Source: Typha latifolia (lineage: Eukaryota > Streptophyta > Magnoliopsida > Poales > Typhaceae). Taken from it: a stretch of DNA of 64,000 nucleotides. How positions within the stretch are numbered: position 1 is the first letter of the stretch; every line of letters starts with the position of its first letter. The notes under the pieces are model-generated. The model was not told where the DNA came from. It searched no databases and was given only the letters and a program-made list of their open reading frames with translations. Location: positions 5,084,001-5,148,000 of the forward strand of contig CM034107.1 of the NCBI GenBank assembly GCA_019914945.1, written 5' to 3'. A program made the translations under genes and the position numbers. Of the stretch, positions 11,531 to 25,953 are shown in pieces.

Positions 11531-12338
11531 GAAATCATAATTGACCGTATACCTTAATACACGACATATATATTTTCTAAGTTCAAAATGACAAGAAATT
11601 TGATATGAATATTTAAGTCCAATAAATATACTTCAATAATAATATAAATGACTAAATGTCTACACTAATGTGACTTCCACCAAATTGAAATAATATATAG
11701 CCTAGAACATAAAGACTAATACAACTAAAAAATAAAAAGGAAACATAAGTGGAGGTAAATGTCCCGGTGCATTTTGCTCAATCATCAAGTTGATTAGTAC
11801 CTAAGGCCTTATTTGCTTTGAGTTTAGGGAGTTCCGTGAAGTGATTGGGAATACTAACAGAATGTATAAGGCATTAAAAGGAGTTCTAATAAGCAGTTCT
11901 GTCAAGTTAGTTATATGTTGTGTCAGTCAACTATTTCCACAGAAGGTGATAATATGATATTTTAAGGACCCCAAATCCAATTCAATAACCAAACAATAAA
12001 TTATCTTTTTTCTTAATCTAGTTTGGGTATTTATTAATTTTATATATTAACAATCTTTTTTTAAAAAGAAATTAAGATTTTATAAACTAACTTCCATAGT
12101 TACAAAAAGCTCTATTAGAGTCGGAAGCCAAAAACTATGGAAAATAAAAAAAATCCTTAATCCCAAGTACAACTATAGCATATGGTTCTACTATGATTTT
12201 CGTATCCTAGGTACAACCATATCTTATCAACGTTATCTCTCACCTCTTTTTCTTTTCTCTTACAAAATATTTATATTTTATATTATAATAATATGTCAAA
12301 TCATGTCCAATCGAGTTTCTCTATTTTCTCTCTACACA
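11531..12338. other. AT-rich intergenic sequence without recognised genes
   Basis: AT-rich sequence with short A/T runs. No open frame, splice pattern or terminal repeat was recognised. Confidence 0.5.
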
Positions 12339-12657
12339 ATATAAGCCAGCAAATATACATTTAAATCTACAAAACATCATATAAGCCAGTAAATATTCAC
12401 TTAAGCCCGCAAATAACTATTATAAATATTATATAAGCTAGCAAATATGCATTTAAAAACACAAGACACCATATAAGACAACAAATATGCCCTTTAGCTC
12501 GCAAATAACAATTATAAATACCATATCAACTAGCAAATATGCACTTTAAGCTCCAAATGGCTATTATAAATACTGTATAAGCTACTAAATATATACTTAA
12601 GAATACAAATGACTATTATAAATATTATATAAGCCAACAAATATATATTATAATATT
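12339..12657. repeat. Tandem array with alternating 40- and 52-bp units
   Basis: Units begin ATATAAGCCAGCAAATAT or close variants at 12339, 12379, 12431, 12471, 12523, 12575 and 12627, giving spacings of 40, 52, 40, 52, 52 and 52 bp. The longer units carry an extra 12 bp close to CTATTATAAATA. The array runs into a nearly pure A/T palindrome-rich tract up to about 12715. Units differ by several substitutions, so the array is old. Confidence 0.85.
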
Positions 12658-13149
12658 ATAATATTATATTATAATAATATAATAGTATTTATATATTATA
12701 ATAATGACTATCATATATGAAAATAGTATTTTCGCCCATCAAATTTATATATAATTCATTTTCCTTGAAAACTAGTAATTTTTCACATATCACATCACAA
12801 ATAATAAATATACTCTCAGTCTAGCTTAGAACTAAACACTAATAACCTAGTTTAAGGTATCTAAATTAAGACTAAGAAATATGCCCAACTAATCTAGTTT
12901 AGAGCTTAGCTTCAAACCAAATAAAGTTTAAAATATTAGGAGAGAGATCTCCTATGTGCCAACAACTATAGCTCAATGTCCAATCAGATTATATAACTAT
13001 GGTAAATAATTTAGAAATTAAACTAAAATGATAATAATTTTTTCAAATAGGTCTCCAAAATCAATTCGGGCCTTATTGACCACCCGGAAATCGGTTAACC
13101 ACTTAACTAATTAAGGGGTATTTCAGGAAATACACAAACAGAAGTAAGC

Positions 13150-13262
13150 TAGGGTTTCTCTTGGGCGTATAAAATTCGCCGCCTCGTCGCCACCTAGGGT
13201 TTCTTCCAGAAGAGCGCGGGTGATCGGAAGCAGATCAAATTTCCCGACCGAAACCCGAAAAG
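13150..13262 (+). promoter_or_regulatory. RPL38 core promoter and leader: TATA box and two telo-boxes
   Basis: TATAAAA lies at 13168-13174. TAGGGTTT, the reverse of the plant telo-box AAACCCTA, occurs at 13150-13157 and 13195-13202. Telo-boxes near the transcription start are a well-known feature of plant ribosomal protein genes and support co-regulation with the translation apparatus. The start codon follows the TATA box by about 90 bp, leaving a leader of roughly 60 bases. Confidence 0.7.
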
Positions 13263-14747
<1,485 letters not shown>

Positions 14748-15543
14748 AGGTGAAGTCGGAAATAGTGTCATAAGATGTTTTTTGAGTGGGTGTCCAAGAT
14801 GTTGCTTAAGTATTTACTCAAGTTTTTGTATGCCTACTATGTTTTGATATTTAACTCATGGGTCACTTAGTTCTATTTGGAATTTTGGAAGGATTTTGTT
14901 CATGATTTATTTTCTGAGTTAGTTGAAACTCTCAGATGGAATTTGACATGGTCTTAACCTGTGTGTCTTTTCTTTGTGGATGTCATGTTGAGTGAGTTCA
15001 ATTACTTCTGCTTGTAATGGATCAGTTGCAAGCACTGTAACTTTCAGTGCTCTTTTAAGATGGTGACTGGTAGGTGATTTAAAGTGGGTAATTTTGAACC
15101 TAAGCAGCTATAAATGGTGGTCTGTGTCACTGCCATTGTTAGTAATTTTTCTGCAGATTTGAAAGATGGAATATGGGAACTAGAACTTTAGCATATGTTT
15201 GTTCTGATTTATGTGACTATTACCAGACATTTGGTAATCATCTCTTGTAAAATGTAACTCAAAATGTTAGTGCCAAGTAATCATTTTTCACCAGGCTTTT
15301 TATGGCCGTGCATATTGTGGTATGCAGGAAGTACTGCAAGATTAATCTTACAATGGTATAAATTATTTTAAATGGTTCAAAAAACTATCCAAATATCATA
15401 GTGTAAGGAAAAATAATGTCTTTTCATACAAAATAAAAATAATTGATAAGAATTTTAAGCTCTAAGTTTCAAAAAAGAAGTGTATTTTAATTATTAATAT
15501 GTGTTTAACAATTTATGTTTTGTTAAAGAGTACAATTCTGAAT
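14748..15543. other. RPL38 3' untranslated region and downstream spacer
   Basis: The likely 3' untranslated region follows the stop; no clear poly(A) signal could be singled out. TGTCCAAGATGTT occurs both at the end of the coding region (14732-14744) and again near 14791-14803, a short duplication. No other gene was recognised. Confidence 0.5.
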
Positions 15544-15555
15544 GAGTCAATTTGT

Positions 15556-15841
15556 TAAAGCGATAAAGACTCCTCCAATCCAAAGGACTATTCGTGGCAA
15601 TGGCGACATACCTTTTTGATATTTTTCTCCCACTATTACCAGGAGGCCAACATAGTAGGGTTGGCTAACTAAAGTAGAATTTAGTCATTTTCTAAGGTTT
15701 GGTTTAAACCCAGCCAAATGATGTTATTAGTCTTTTGTATAGTGATACTTCGAGTATTTCGCTGGATACCTGAAAGTACTTTTGGCCTTCTTTTGTGGTA
15801 ATAAATATATAGATATGTTCATTGCCGGAAAAAAAAAGAGA
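15556..15841 (+). mobile_element. Short non-LTR retroposon (SINE or truncated LINE) with target duplication
   Basis: The 286-bp body ends CATTGCCGG followed by nine A residues (15829-15837) and GAGA. It is flanked by the direct repeat GAGTCAATTTGT (15544-15555 and 15842-15853). A poly(A)-ended insert with a 12-bp perfect duplication is the signature of target-primed retroposition. No clear pol III A and B boxes were identified, so a 5'-truncated LINE tail is as likely as a SINE. Confidence 0.75.
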
Positions 15842-17421
15842 GAGTCAATTTGTAACATTTTTTTTATCATATTTGAAAGGATGTAATGGCAATTTTAAAA
15901 GTTTTGATAATTATATAAGAAAAAGCTTTCTATTTGCTAGCAAACTTCCGGACATTTTTTATGAGTAAGATTATATACTAACAAAAAGACTACCTTGCCC
16001 TTCTCTGGCCTTATTTTCTACTATATACAAATAAAAACACTACTGAAAACTTTCAAAATATTATAATTGTCAATAATCCTTTAAAAATCATGCTTCCTTT
16101 TTAAACTTTAAAAATCATACTTACCAGTACATGCATTGGAATCTTTCATCATTTTTATTGCGTTAGTTTTTAACAAAATATTTATAGAATTCTTTTAATA
16201 TATCGTTATTGAAGTTAAAAAAACACATAAATAACTAAAATGCCTTTTTTTAAGATGACGACGTACCTTTTTTTAAGATAAAAGAATAGGGGTGAAAACG
16301 GTTCGGATTTTATCCGATCCGATCTACTAACCAACCCGAGTCGGTATTTTACTCGGTCTGGATTCGAATACGGATATGGATAGCAGTTTATTAAAATATC
16401 TAGATTCGAATCCGGATACGAGTACATCATATATGTTCAAATACATATTCAGATATTGAATATCTAAATACCAGTATACTATGTAATACTAACAAACATC
16501 CTACCCTTAAAAACTAACCCGATTTGTTAACATAAAACCCTCACCTAACTCACCAACTTACTCTAACTCGGTAATTCCTCAACCTTCATCTCTTTACCGC
16601 ATCAAGCCGCCGCACTCTCAACATCTCAAACCCATCCCCATCTCTCCCTCACTCTCAGCATCGACTCCCGCGACCCCGCCTCGATCTCTCTGACGAAGTT
16701 TGAGTACTCCACGACCGTCACGACATCACCTCGTAGCTAATCTGACGAAGTTGGGGTTCTCCTTCAACATCTCGTAGCTAATCTTGTAGCGAATTGAATC
16801 CTCCGATCATCACCATCGTTGCTAGGTACCTCCGCCTCGATCTCTGTCGTCTGGGCCGTCACACGTCGCTGGGTGATTTAGATCCAATCTCTTCAGCAAG
16901 AATGCCTTCCAAACCCAACTGCTCTCTCCACTGACACTAGTGGTGCTCCCCGAGCCATCAACTCCGATAACTCTGACGACTCCGACCATCCGATGCCATC
17001 CTCATCTCTCTTCCTCATCACAGGCAAGCATTTTTATTTGTTTTTCATTTATATCTTATATATACATATTATTTCTTTAATGTCTATTTTTAATTTTTAG
17101 GAGTAGTTGTAATTCGATCTGTACATAGGTTAGACTTAGTTCTAATTTTTTTGGAGGAGTTCTAATTTTACTCTCCTCTATTTGCATCATGTACTAAATT
17201 TAGGTGAAGTATTGGATCTAACTCTATTCTATTTGCATCATGTTTATATATATTATATTATCTACTCTCCGTTCTATTTGCATTTACATTATACTTGGAC
17301 ATTACATTATGATTTTTTGCAGTAGTTGGAACATGTTTTGTGAAATTTATTTCTAAGATAATGTAGTTGAGAAGTTTTTTAATGGCATTTATAATTTTTT
17401 AATGTAATAGAGAAAATTGTA

Positions 17422-19376
17422 ATGGCATCTACAAGTGCATCAGTTCAAGATGACACAAGTAATAGTGTTACTCAAGATGATAGAATAAAGAGAAAAAAAT
17501 TGACATCAGATATCTGTAATAACTTTGATAAAGCTGAAGTGATAGAAGTAATCAATGGGCAAACAATGAGCAAGTGTAAAGCAGGATGCAAATTTTGTTA
17601 GGAGCAATTTAATAGGGAAAGTTCTATGGGAATGACACCCTTGAGGAATCATTACAAAAATAAGCATAGTAGAAAAATAGGACAATTGTTATTTAATCTT
17701 GCAAGAGTCAGAGATTATGCATGAATACCCTTTCTCTATTGTAGAATATGAGTATTTTCTTAAATTTATAAAATCTTACAACCTGCTTTTCCAACAAAGT
17801 CGTGGATTACTATTAAAAAAGAAATGTATATGATATGTTTGGTTCACTTTTATGTCGTATGAGTGCTAATATAAATCTCTGGACTTCTAGACAGAAGAAG
17901 GGTTATTTGTGTGTTACAGTGCATTTCATTGATGATGATTGGAGAATTCAAAAAAGAATTATAAATTTTATGCATTTAGAAGGGAGACATACAAGGTTAA
18001 ATTTGTGCCAAGCATTTTTAAAGAATATGATTGAATGGAATATTAATGGGAAGCTATTTTCCTTAAATTTGGATAATAATTGTGCTAATGATTTTTATAT
18101 TATAGATGTGATCAGTCGGCTCAGTGATCAACAATCTCTTGTTTGTAGTGACATATTTTTTCATGTCAAACGTGCCACGCATATTATCAATTTGGTTGTC
18201 CAAAATGGTTTGAATAAAAATAAAGGATGCAGTGGAAAATATTCGTCATATCATCTTAATTCTTAGAAATTCACCCTTGCAGTGGGAGAATTTTCAAAAG
18301 AGAGCAAGAGAATGTAATTTAGCTACAAATAAAGCTCTTTCTATTGATGTACCTATAAGCTGGAATTCTACTTATTTGATGCTTAGAGATGCTATATATT
18401 ATATTCAAGAGGTTTCAATGTGCTAATCCAATTAAATTTGCTGTTTGTCCAACAAATGAGCAATGGGATAATGCTAGAATATTATGCAAATGTTTGAAAA
18501 TCTTTCATACAATAATTGAATTGCTTTCAAAAACTTTATATCCAATGCTAACTTATTTTTTAAAGAATTATGTGATATTCAGTTGCAAATTAGATAATGA
18601 TATAGAAGTTTGGATGGACTTGTTCTTTCTATGGCAATATTAATAAAAGAGAAATTTGATAAATATTGGCAGCAATACAATCTTATATTAACTATGACTT
18701 CATTTTTAGATCCTCGGTATAAAATGAGAAAGTTCGTGAAATCATAAAAAAGTTCATAATGAATATGCATCTAAATTTTCACGTCCTTTTGATTGTGATG
18801 TGAATGTAAGCACGGGTGAAGTTTTCCAAAGTAGTGGGGCTATTTTTTATGAGTTTGACGAGGATAGAAATAGAAGATTTGAGCAATTTTTAATTAAAAA
18901 ATCTTAACATCAATCTCCTAAGACAGATTTGGATCTATATATTGAGGAGGGCTTATTTCTATGGAAACATAATAATACTAAATTTGATATACTATCTTGG
19001 TGAAAAATAGAAGGTACAAAATATCATATATTATCACGAATTGCCCGTGATGTGTTTGGCAATTTTAGTTGCCACAATTGCATCTGAATTTGCATTGAGC
19101 ACAGATGGTCAAGTAGTAGATGCTTATCATAGTAGGTTGGATCCTAAAGCCATGGAAGCTCAAGTATGCACTCAAGATTGGATAAGATCTACAAGAAAAG
19201 GTAATGGTTGTTTTATTTTCTTAAATTTTATAAATTAGTATTGAATACTAATTTCGATATATTTTTTTTCTTATTAGGAGAGGTAGCATCAATTGTTAAG
19301 GATGTTGAAGAATCTGAAGTATTTGGGCACGTTTCAGTCATACAATCAATGGCATGTTCACTAGATTAAAGGTAAT
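17422..19376 (+). pseudogene. hAT transposase of RICESLEEPER type, heavily decayed
   Basis: The frame opens MASTSASVQDDTSNSVTQDD. A degraded BED finger follows (CKAGCKFC, then a stop, then LRNHYKNKHSRK). The catalytic core is readable at 17835-18266, with GYLCVTVHFIDDDWRIQKR and HIINLVVQNGL, and at 18330-18430 with ISWNSTYLMLRDAIYY. The C-terminal dimerisation region is near 19040-19200, with SEFALSTDGQVVDAYHSRL, matching the family pattern ESAFSTSGRVLDPYRS. Frameshifts and stops separate every segment, so no functional protein is possible. Domesticated RICESLEEPER genes exist in grasses, but the terminal repeats and the lesions argue that this is a dead transposon. Confidence 0.85.
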
Positions 19377-19719
19377 GCAATCTTTTATGTTTAAACTAAA
19401 TTTGAATTGCATTTGAAATTGTATGAACAATTAATGGTATTACTTGATATATTTTAATGGATTTTTAGTTCAACAATTAAATTAATGTCATTCATTTATT
19501 TTTGTAGATCCTCTTTAAAGTGTATCACTGCTCGATTGGCTTGATTGAAGATTAGAGAAATGTGAAATGTCATGAAATTGTAGTGGAATTGGTGGTCACT
19601 TTGGAATATTGTTTTTTTTTGTTATACTTGCATTATTTGTTAAGTTTTGGTGTAGTATGGTTATTATTACTATGTGAACAAGTTGATTATCTTTTTGTTA
19701 TCCTCTTTTTGTTATATCT

Positions 19720-20180
19720 AAGCATATATGTTATAAAATATTGTGAAATTATAGTAGAATTGGTGGTCTTTATATTCTAGTGAATTGTAGTGTTATTCTC
19801 TTTTTGTAGTAAATTATAGTGTTAAATCTAAGCATGAATATGGTGATCTTATATGTTTGCACTAGATGTTAGTTTGTTATGTTTTTAGAATTGGTGCTTT
19901 TATGTTATAGTGAATTATAGTGTTATCTTCTTTTTCTAGTGAATTATAATGTTATATCTAAGCATGAAAAGGGTGATCTTATGTTTTTGCTCTAGATGCT
20001 AGTTTGTTATATTTTTAGAATCGGTAGTCTTATGTTGTAGTGAATTGTTATCATTCTTTTATAGTAAATTGTAGTGTTATCTGCTTTTGTAGTGAATTAT
20101 AATGTTATCTTCTTTTGTAATGAATTTTAGTGTTATCCTCATTTTCTTATATCTAAGTATGAACACGGTGATCTTATGTT
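19720..20180. repeat. Diverged internal repeats in the hAT 3' region
   Basis: Variants of TAGTGAATTATAGTGTTAT recur about six times, interleaved with TTAGTTTGTTATGTTTTTAG and AAGCATGAA motifs. The repeats are irregularly spaced and lie between the transposase pseudogene and the right terminus, where Ac-like elements often carry subterminal repeats. Confidence 0.65.
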
Positions 20181-20492
20181 TTTGCATGAACATGGTGACC
20201 TTTATCTTATGTATAGATGCCAGTAATAGATTCATTTTGTATTTGTATCTGATTATAATTTGATTTTTTATCTGGTTTGTATTCACATTCAATTAAGATT
20301 TGATTCGTACCTGATTCATCTTCGTATTCGTTTAATATCTGAAAAATATCCGTATCCGTTTAGTTATGATATGGTTTTGTATTTTGCTATCCATCCAACA
20401 TTCGTATCCATATCCGTATCTAAAGTAAAAAACATGAATCTAGATGTAGTTTAAGCACTATCTGATTCGTATTCGAACAGTATTCACCCCTA

Positions 20493-22998
20493 AATATAAG
20501 TGATAACATCTTCCGAGCCAAAAAGATCATTCATTCTATCGATTAGGATAAGTCTTCTCAATCGTATATGATAGTTAAGTTTGATATGGAAAATGCTTAT
20601 GACCGCTTAGATTGGCATGCCATTTTACACACTCTTGAGAAAATGAATTTTCCTGCTAAATGAATTGATTGGATTAAAGCTTGCATTATTACGGCAAGGT
20701 ACTCTTTCTTTATTAATGGTACTTATATTAAATGGATTTCTAGTCACTGTGGCATTAGACAAGGTAATCCTTTATCTCCATATTTGTTTATCATTACTTT
20801 GCAAATTTTATCAATTTTGTTGAATGATTCCATGCATAAGGGATCCCTTGTGGGTTTTTCGATTAGTGTCTGCTATCTTATGTATCTGACGATTTACTTA
20901 TCATCACGAAAGCTATCTCTGCTAGCTGTGTGGCCATCAAAAATGTTTTTGATACTTATGAGAAAATTATTGATCAAAAAATAAATCTTGACAAATTTGC
21001 TTTTTACCTCCCTAGCTAGAGTGAACATCGAATCAGTAGGGACATCAAAGATTCTTTGAATATTAGCCATGATAACTTTTCGTTTGGATACTTGGGTGTT
21101 GAGATGTCCCCTTTTAAAATTCGCATGAAAGATTGTCAGGGGATTATTGATAAAGTAAACAGTAAGCTTAGCTCTTGGAGAAGAAAAACTCTTTCGCGTG
21201 CTGGTATAATCACTCTTATTAATTCTACCATTAATGCCATGCCCACTTTTATGATTAGTAACTGTGTTACCCCTCTTAGCACTGTTGATTCTATCACCAA
21301 AAGTGCTAAAAGATTCCTCTGGCAGTGGGGTGAGGAAAAGGCCTGCATTTAATTAATTGGGTATTATTTCCTTGTCTAAAAGAGGGGGGATCTTAGTGTT
21401 AAAGATCCTAGAAGAGCCCGTCTTGCTTTTATGAATCCTAAGATTGCTAAACTTTTGGGTGGTGCGGATAGACTTTAGGTTTAACTTATGAAGTATAAAT
21501 GTGGTAGTCTTAAAATGTGGGCTAAAAGGAATAAAAGGAAGAGTGCCTCCTTCGTGTGCAATCACATCATTCACGCTAGCAAAGAGCTTTGAAGTGGATA
21601 CATTAAAAATATTAGTGATAGCAGCACTACAACTATTATGCATGACCCTTGGGTTTTTCCTATGCCTCTCTCTTTCAAGTCAACTTATCTTAACATGAAT
21701 ATAAGCTTTGGCAACAAGAGAGTGGCTAGATTAATACATAAGGGTATTTGGAATTTGGATAGACTTGATCTTTGGTTTGGCTTAATTTTGAGGTTTGTCA
21801 TTATGAAAATTATGCTCCCATCGTTCCGCGAAAGGATTCCTAGTGCTGGCTGGAGAATCCTAAAAGTCAAGCTTCTGTGAAATCGACTTATGAATTTTTG
21901 GCCAAGCCTATTGAGGGTAACCGCTACACTAGAATGAATTGGGACACATTGTGGCAATTACCAATTGCCCTGAGAATTCATTCTTTTCTTCGGAAATTAT
22001 CTTAGAATCGATTGCCAACCAAAGACAGGCTTCTAAGCCACGGGATGCAAATATCATCTATGTGTGACATATGCAATCGCGACATAGACTCAATTTTAAC
22101 ATATTTTTCTTGACTATGTTTTCGCTAAGCAAATCTGGGACTTAAACATGTCGATTTTTGGATTTCATTTTTCGTTTGACAATGATTGAATTCAAGGAGG
22201 TGGCTTAAGGAAGGTAACAACTACACTACTGATAAGAAAAAAAAAGTTTTAGCTATTATTGCAAATTCCTTAAGGTAAATCTAGAAACATAGAAATAATT
22301 GTAAATTTAACAAATGTACAAATTCTGCTTATATTACTTGGAGAAAAATAGTCATAATTACCATGGAATACTTAAAGAATACTACAGAAACAAGCATCCC
22401 TAAAAATCCAGCTTCTCCCTAGCTTATTGGATGGAAACAACTATATGGTAATTGGATAAAACTAAATTGTGATGAATTTTTCGATCCATCAACCAATAAG
22501 GGAGGAGGAGGTTGGATTTTTAGGGATTCTGACTTAGATATTCTACTTGTGAGGAGATGCAATCAACTACAATAGTGCATGTATGCAGAAGTGTGGGCGG
22601 TGAGAGAAGCCTTGCTAAAGGCTAGGCAACTAGGCATACAGATACTGAATATAAAAAATTAATTCTCAATCTTTACTTTACATGCTCAAAAGCAATGAAA
22701 CTCATTACGCGCTGAAGAATATGATAAATGATATTATGAGCTACTTCAAGCTTTTCAACCAAATTACTATCACCCATGTATACAAGGAAGCAAATTATGC
22801 TGCAAACTTTATTGCAAAATAATTCTAGAAAAAACTTTTCTAAATTTTTGTGGAGTGGCTCAGACCATCCTGAGTTCACTTCAATTTTGTGTAAGGATGC
22901 CTTCGGCACCATGTATTAGCGGGGAAGCATTGTATTACCTTTTGGGCTTTTTGCCTAAGTTTCAATAAATTCTTTACTTTACCACAGAAAAAAAAATG
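20493..22998 (+). mobile_element. 5'-truncated LINE retrotransposon (reverse transcriptase, RNase H)
   Basis: A decayed reverse transcriptase begins at once in the fingers region: KFDMENAYDRLDW, a stop, then GIRQGNPLSPYLF near 20753. The YADD-type site is not intact. The thumb/linker is at 21056-21340 (FGYLGVEMSPFKIRM and LSRAGIITLINSTINAMPTF). A plant-type RNase H tail is near 22465-22640 (GGGGWIFRD, then YAEVWAVREALLKARQLG). The 3' end carries TTTCAATAAATTCTTT followed by A9 at about 22988. The endonuclease half is missing and several stops are present, so it is inactive. 5' truncation is usual for LINEs. Confidence 0.85.
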
Positions 22999-25640
22999 GT
23001 TTAAGTAGGTTACTTAAAATCCATTTTACCTTAGTCTAATATTTAGTTACTATACTAGTTTTAACTAGTTTAAGAAATTTTTTATTCTCAATCCAAATGC
23101 CACCTATATTTGCAAAATAAAAGAGGAGAAATATATGCAAGGGTATTTTTATCTTTTGTTTTAAAACATTGCAAATTTCTAATATAAGTTTATTATTCTT
23201 ATGTCATATTAATTGTAATTATTATTCCTTATACTAGTATTAAATTAAATATTAAAATAGCTTATACTAGTATTAGTTATCTTCTTTTAGTATTAAAACT
23301 TAGAAAATTAATACTAGAAAAGGGCCTATTCTACAAGTGAACACAACCTTGCAGTTTTAATCAATGCGAAATCGTTAGTTTTTTTAGTTTATTAAGCTAA
23401 CGGTAAAGTTAAATTCACCCTTTATATTATTTTGTTTTGGAATACTTGTGACACTGAAATATAAATGCAAGTAAAATCGAGTAAATTAGCATTGGATAAA
23501 TACTATGAGTATTTTTGGGTTCGAATCGCACGCAACTACATTACCATTTCTCTTAAAATAATAATAATAATAAACGTAATACAGGAATTTTATATAAAAA
23601 ATACTTTTTTAATTAGTCCTTATAAAAAAGTTTTTATATTTTAGGTATAAACAATGATATATCCAAAAAGGATAGGGTGTTATTCATAAATTTTCCCAAG
23701 AGGAAGCTTATTCCCCCTCTCCTCCGTTGTGTTGGTTATCTACCTCAAAGGTGCATGGTTCTCTTTGCATGCGCTTTAGTTAACTACAAATTTCGTACGT
23801 AAATGCAATTCACAGTTTTTCTATAAAATTCATAGTTAATTTATAAATTAACTATAAAATACGGTAGAAAAAGGAGGAGAATGAGAAGAGTGAGATAGAT
23901 ACTATCATATTCAAACTTTTAAATATATTTATAATATTAATATCTTACTAATATCTTGCTAATCTACAGTAACTTATTTGCACATAGATTAAATTTTGTT
24001 TTAGAGGAAACCAAACAATTTAAATTAATCAATTCTCTTTTTCTGAAAGATTAATTATAGAGTTTTTAGTTATTTAACTAATTTTAATTATCTTACCAGT
24101 ATATTTAATTATCTCTTATTTATTAATTAAATAATAATTAGAGAGACTTGTATAGAATAAAAATAGAAAGATTAAGAGATAAAAGCAGCAACAGAGGAAA
24201 AAGAAAATGTAACTAAAAAAAAAAAGAATAAGAAAAAGCAGCAGCAGAAGAAGAGTAGGGGCCATTTCTTTCTATAATAGTGTCTATTAAGATTAATGAG
24301 GCATTAAATGATAGAAGAGCAAATTTAGAACGAGAAAAAGGAAAATTTCTCATTTGGAAAAGAAATCGAAAATGGGCTTCAGTGGCAAAATTAAAAATGG
24401 TATTTTTGATGCAAATTTCCTTGGTATTTTTCTACTGACATAACTTTCAAAAAGCCAAACCCTTAATTTTTTTTTCCATAGATATATTTTGGAGTTAATT
24501 AATAGTTAAAATTTAAACAATTTAGCATAAAAGTTTGAAAATATATTTATTCTAGCTTTCATAAAATTTATTTTAGTTAAGGATAATTTTGTCTTTCCTA
24601 TTAAATTACTGAGACTCAATTTAAAAAATAACAAGGTAAGGATGTATGCAAATAACATATCTTTTGAGGGTATTTGTTACGATTCGACCACATGAATTTA
24701 GTCGAGTCAAGTTAGTTACTTAGCTTTATTTTATTATTTTGAATTTCAAATAAATCAGATGATCCACATGTGGATCTAATCCACTAGGAATTTTTACTCA
24801 TATAGATATGAGTGTACATGTATTGATAAGAATCAGGGAATGAATGCGAGTTTAGCCAAATATTTTTTATCGTTTTTGTAGAAGCATTCGACCTTCTAAA
24901 CCTTAGCCACCTTTCTCCACCAACAGCCACCTTATCTTATAGCCATCCACCACCTTCCGACTACTGCCATAACGTCGGTTAATTACTATTCTAATTTATC
25001 TGAACTTGCTCTACTATTTTAACCACAATTTTTAATCCAAATCTCCGATTGACTTCATTCCAAGGCCAATAGATCCGAGACTTCGAAATTACTACTTCTC
25101 AAAATCTCAGGATCATCCAATGAACGGATCACTTCATATCTGGTTCATAATAGTATTCATACAAATATCAACTTTATACTGGCAATAAGTAAATACAGAT
25201 TTTTTTAAGGGTATAAATGTAAAATAACCTTTTGTCAACAGAACAAGATACATTAACAAATAATTAATAAAAATAGCAAATAAATGGTACACGAGGAATT
25301 GAAACTTAAAAAGATGCAATAAAAGAGAAATTGACACATTATTTTACCTAATCTATTTCAATTTAAATAACTAAAATATAGTTCTCAATTTTAGGATGAG
25401 AGAAGCAGGCTTCTAATAAACAAGGGAGGAGAAAGATAATTTAGGAGTTTCATCTTTCAAGCAATAACGATAATACTGTTCACTAACCTAACTTAGGCCT
25501 GTGTTGCAAATATTTTTAATATAGGGGGCAATTTATAAGTACCAAAAAAAAGGTGTGAACCGCCAAATCATAAAATATAGGGTGTTAGTTGCAAAGTTGA
25601 CCAATAATGCCCCGCTACTTTGCCCTCTTCAATTCAAATC
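22999..25640. other. AT-rich intergenic sequence upstream of the EHD3-like gene
   Basis: No gene was recognised. Contents include an ATA run near 23561-23572, two repeat tails with AGGGTGTTA motifs (about 23669-23698 and 25574-25590), and purine-rich runs at 24180-24260. The part from about 25400 to 25650 is the probable promoter of the EHD3-like gene, but no clear TATA box was identified. Confidence 0.5.
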
Positions 25641-25953
25641 TAAATTAAGCCGCTCGCCTTCTTCCCATCTCTCTAGGCCCTCAAAACCTAGGTTTTCTTC
25701 GTTCTTTCGAAAGATCTAATTTTCTCACCCCTTTTTGTTCAATTTATTATCCTTCTTGATCTTTTCCTCGTCCTACGGTCCGATCTTTCTACTTGCTTCC
25801 TTCTCCGGGCCCTCTAATTTGATTTACCCAAATTTTTGTTTCTCTTTCTAGTCACCTTTTGACTGTTTCTTCGGTGTTCATCTCTGGATCTGGGGGCAGG
25901 GCCTTGATTGGAACCCTAGATAGTGAAAAAGAGGAAACATAGGGTTCGGAGAG

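Larger units (their letters stand above)
16287..20492 (+). mobile_element. Ac/RICESLEEPER-like hAT transposon relic
   Basis: The left end TAGGGGTGAAAACGG and right end TATTCACCCCTA form an imperfect terminal inverted repeat of the Ac-like TAGGGATG type. The interior has a plus-strand transposase pseudogene (17422-19376), and its upstream region (16560-17000) is unusually C/T-rich. Subterminal sequence repeats GGATTCGAATACGG-like motifs at both ends. No convincing 8-bp target duplication remains (TAAAAGAA against AATATAAG), consistent with age. The right end abuts LINE coding sequence directly. Confidence 0.75.

Noticed and set aside
23440..23580. Possible SINE: B-box-like GGGTTCGAATCGC and an ATA-rich tail
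   Set aside because: No credible A box, fixed 5' end or target duplication was found.
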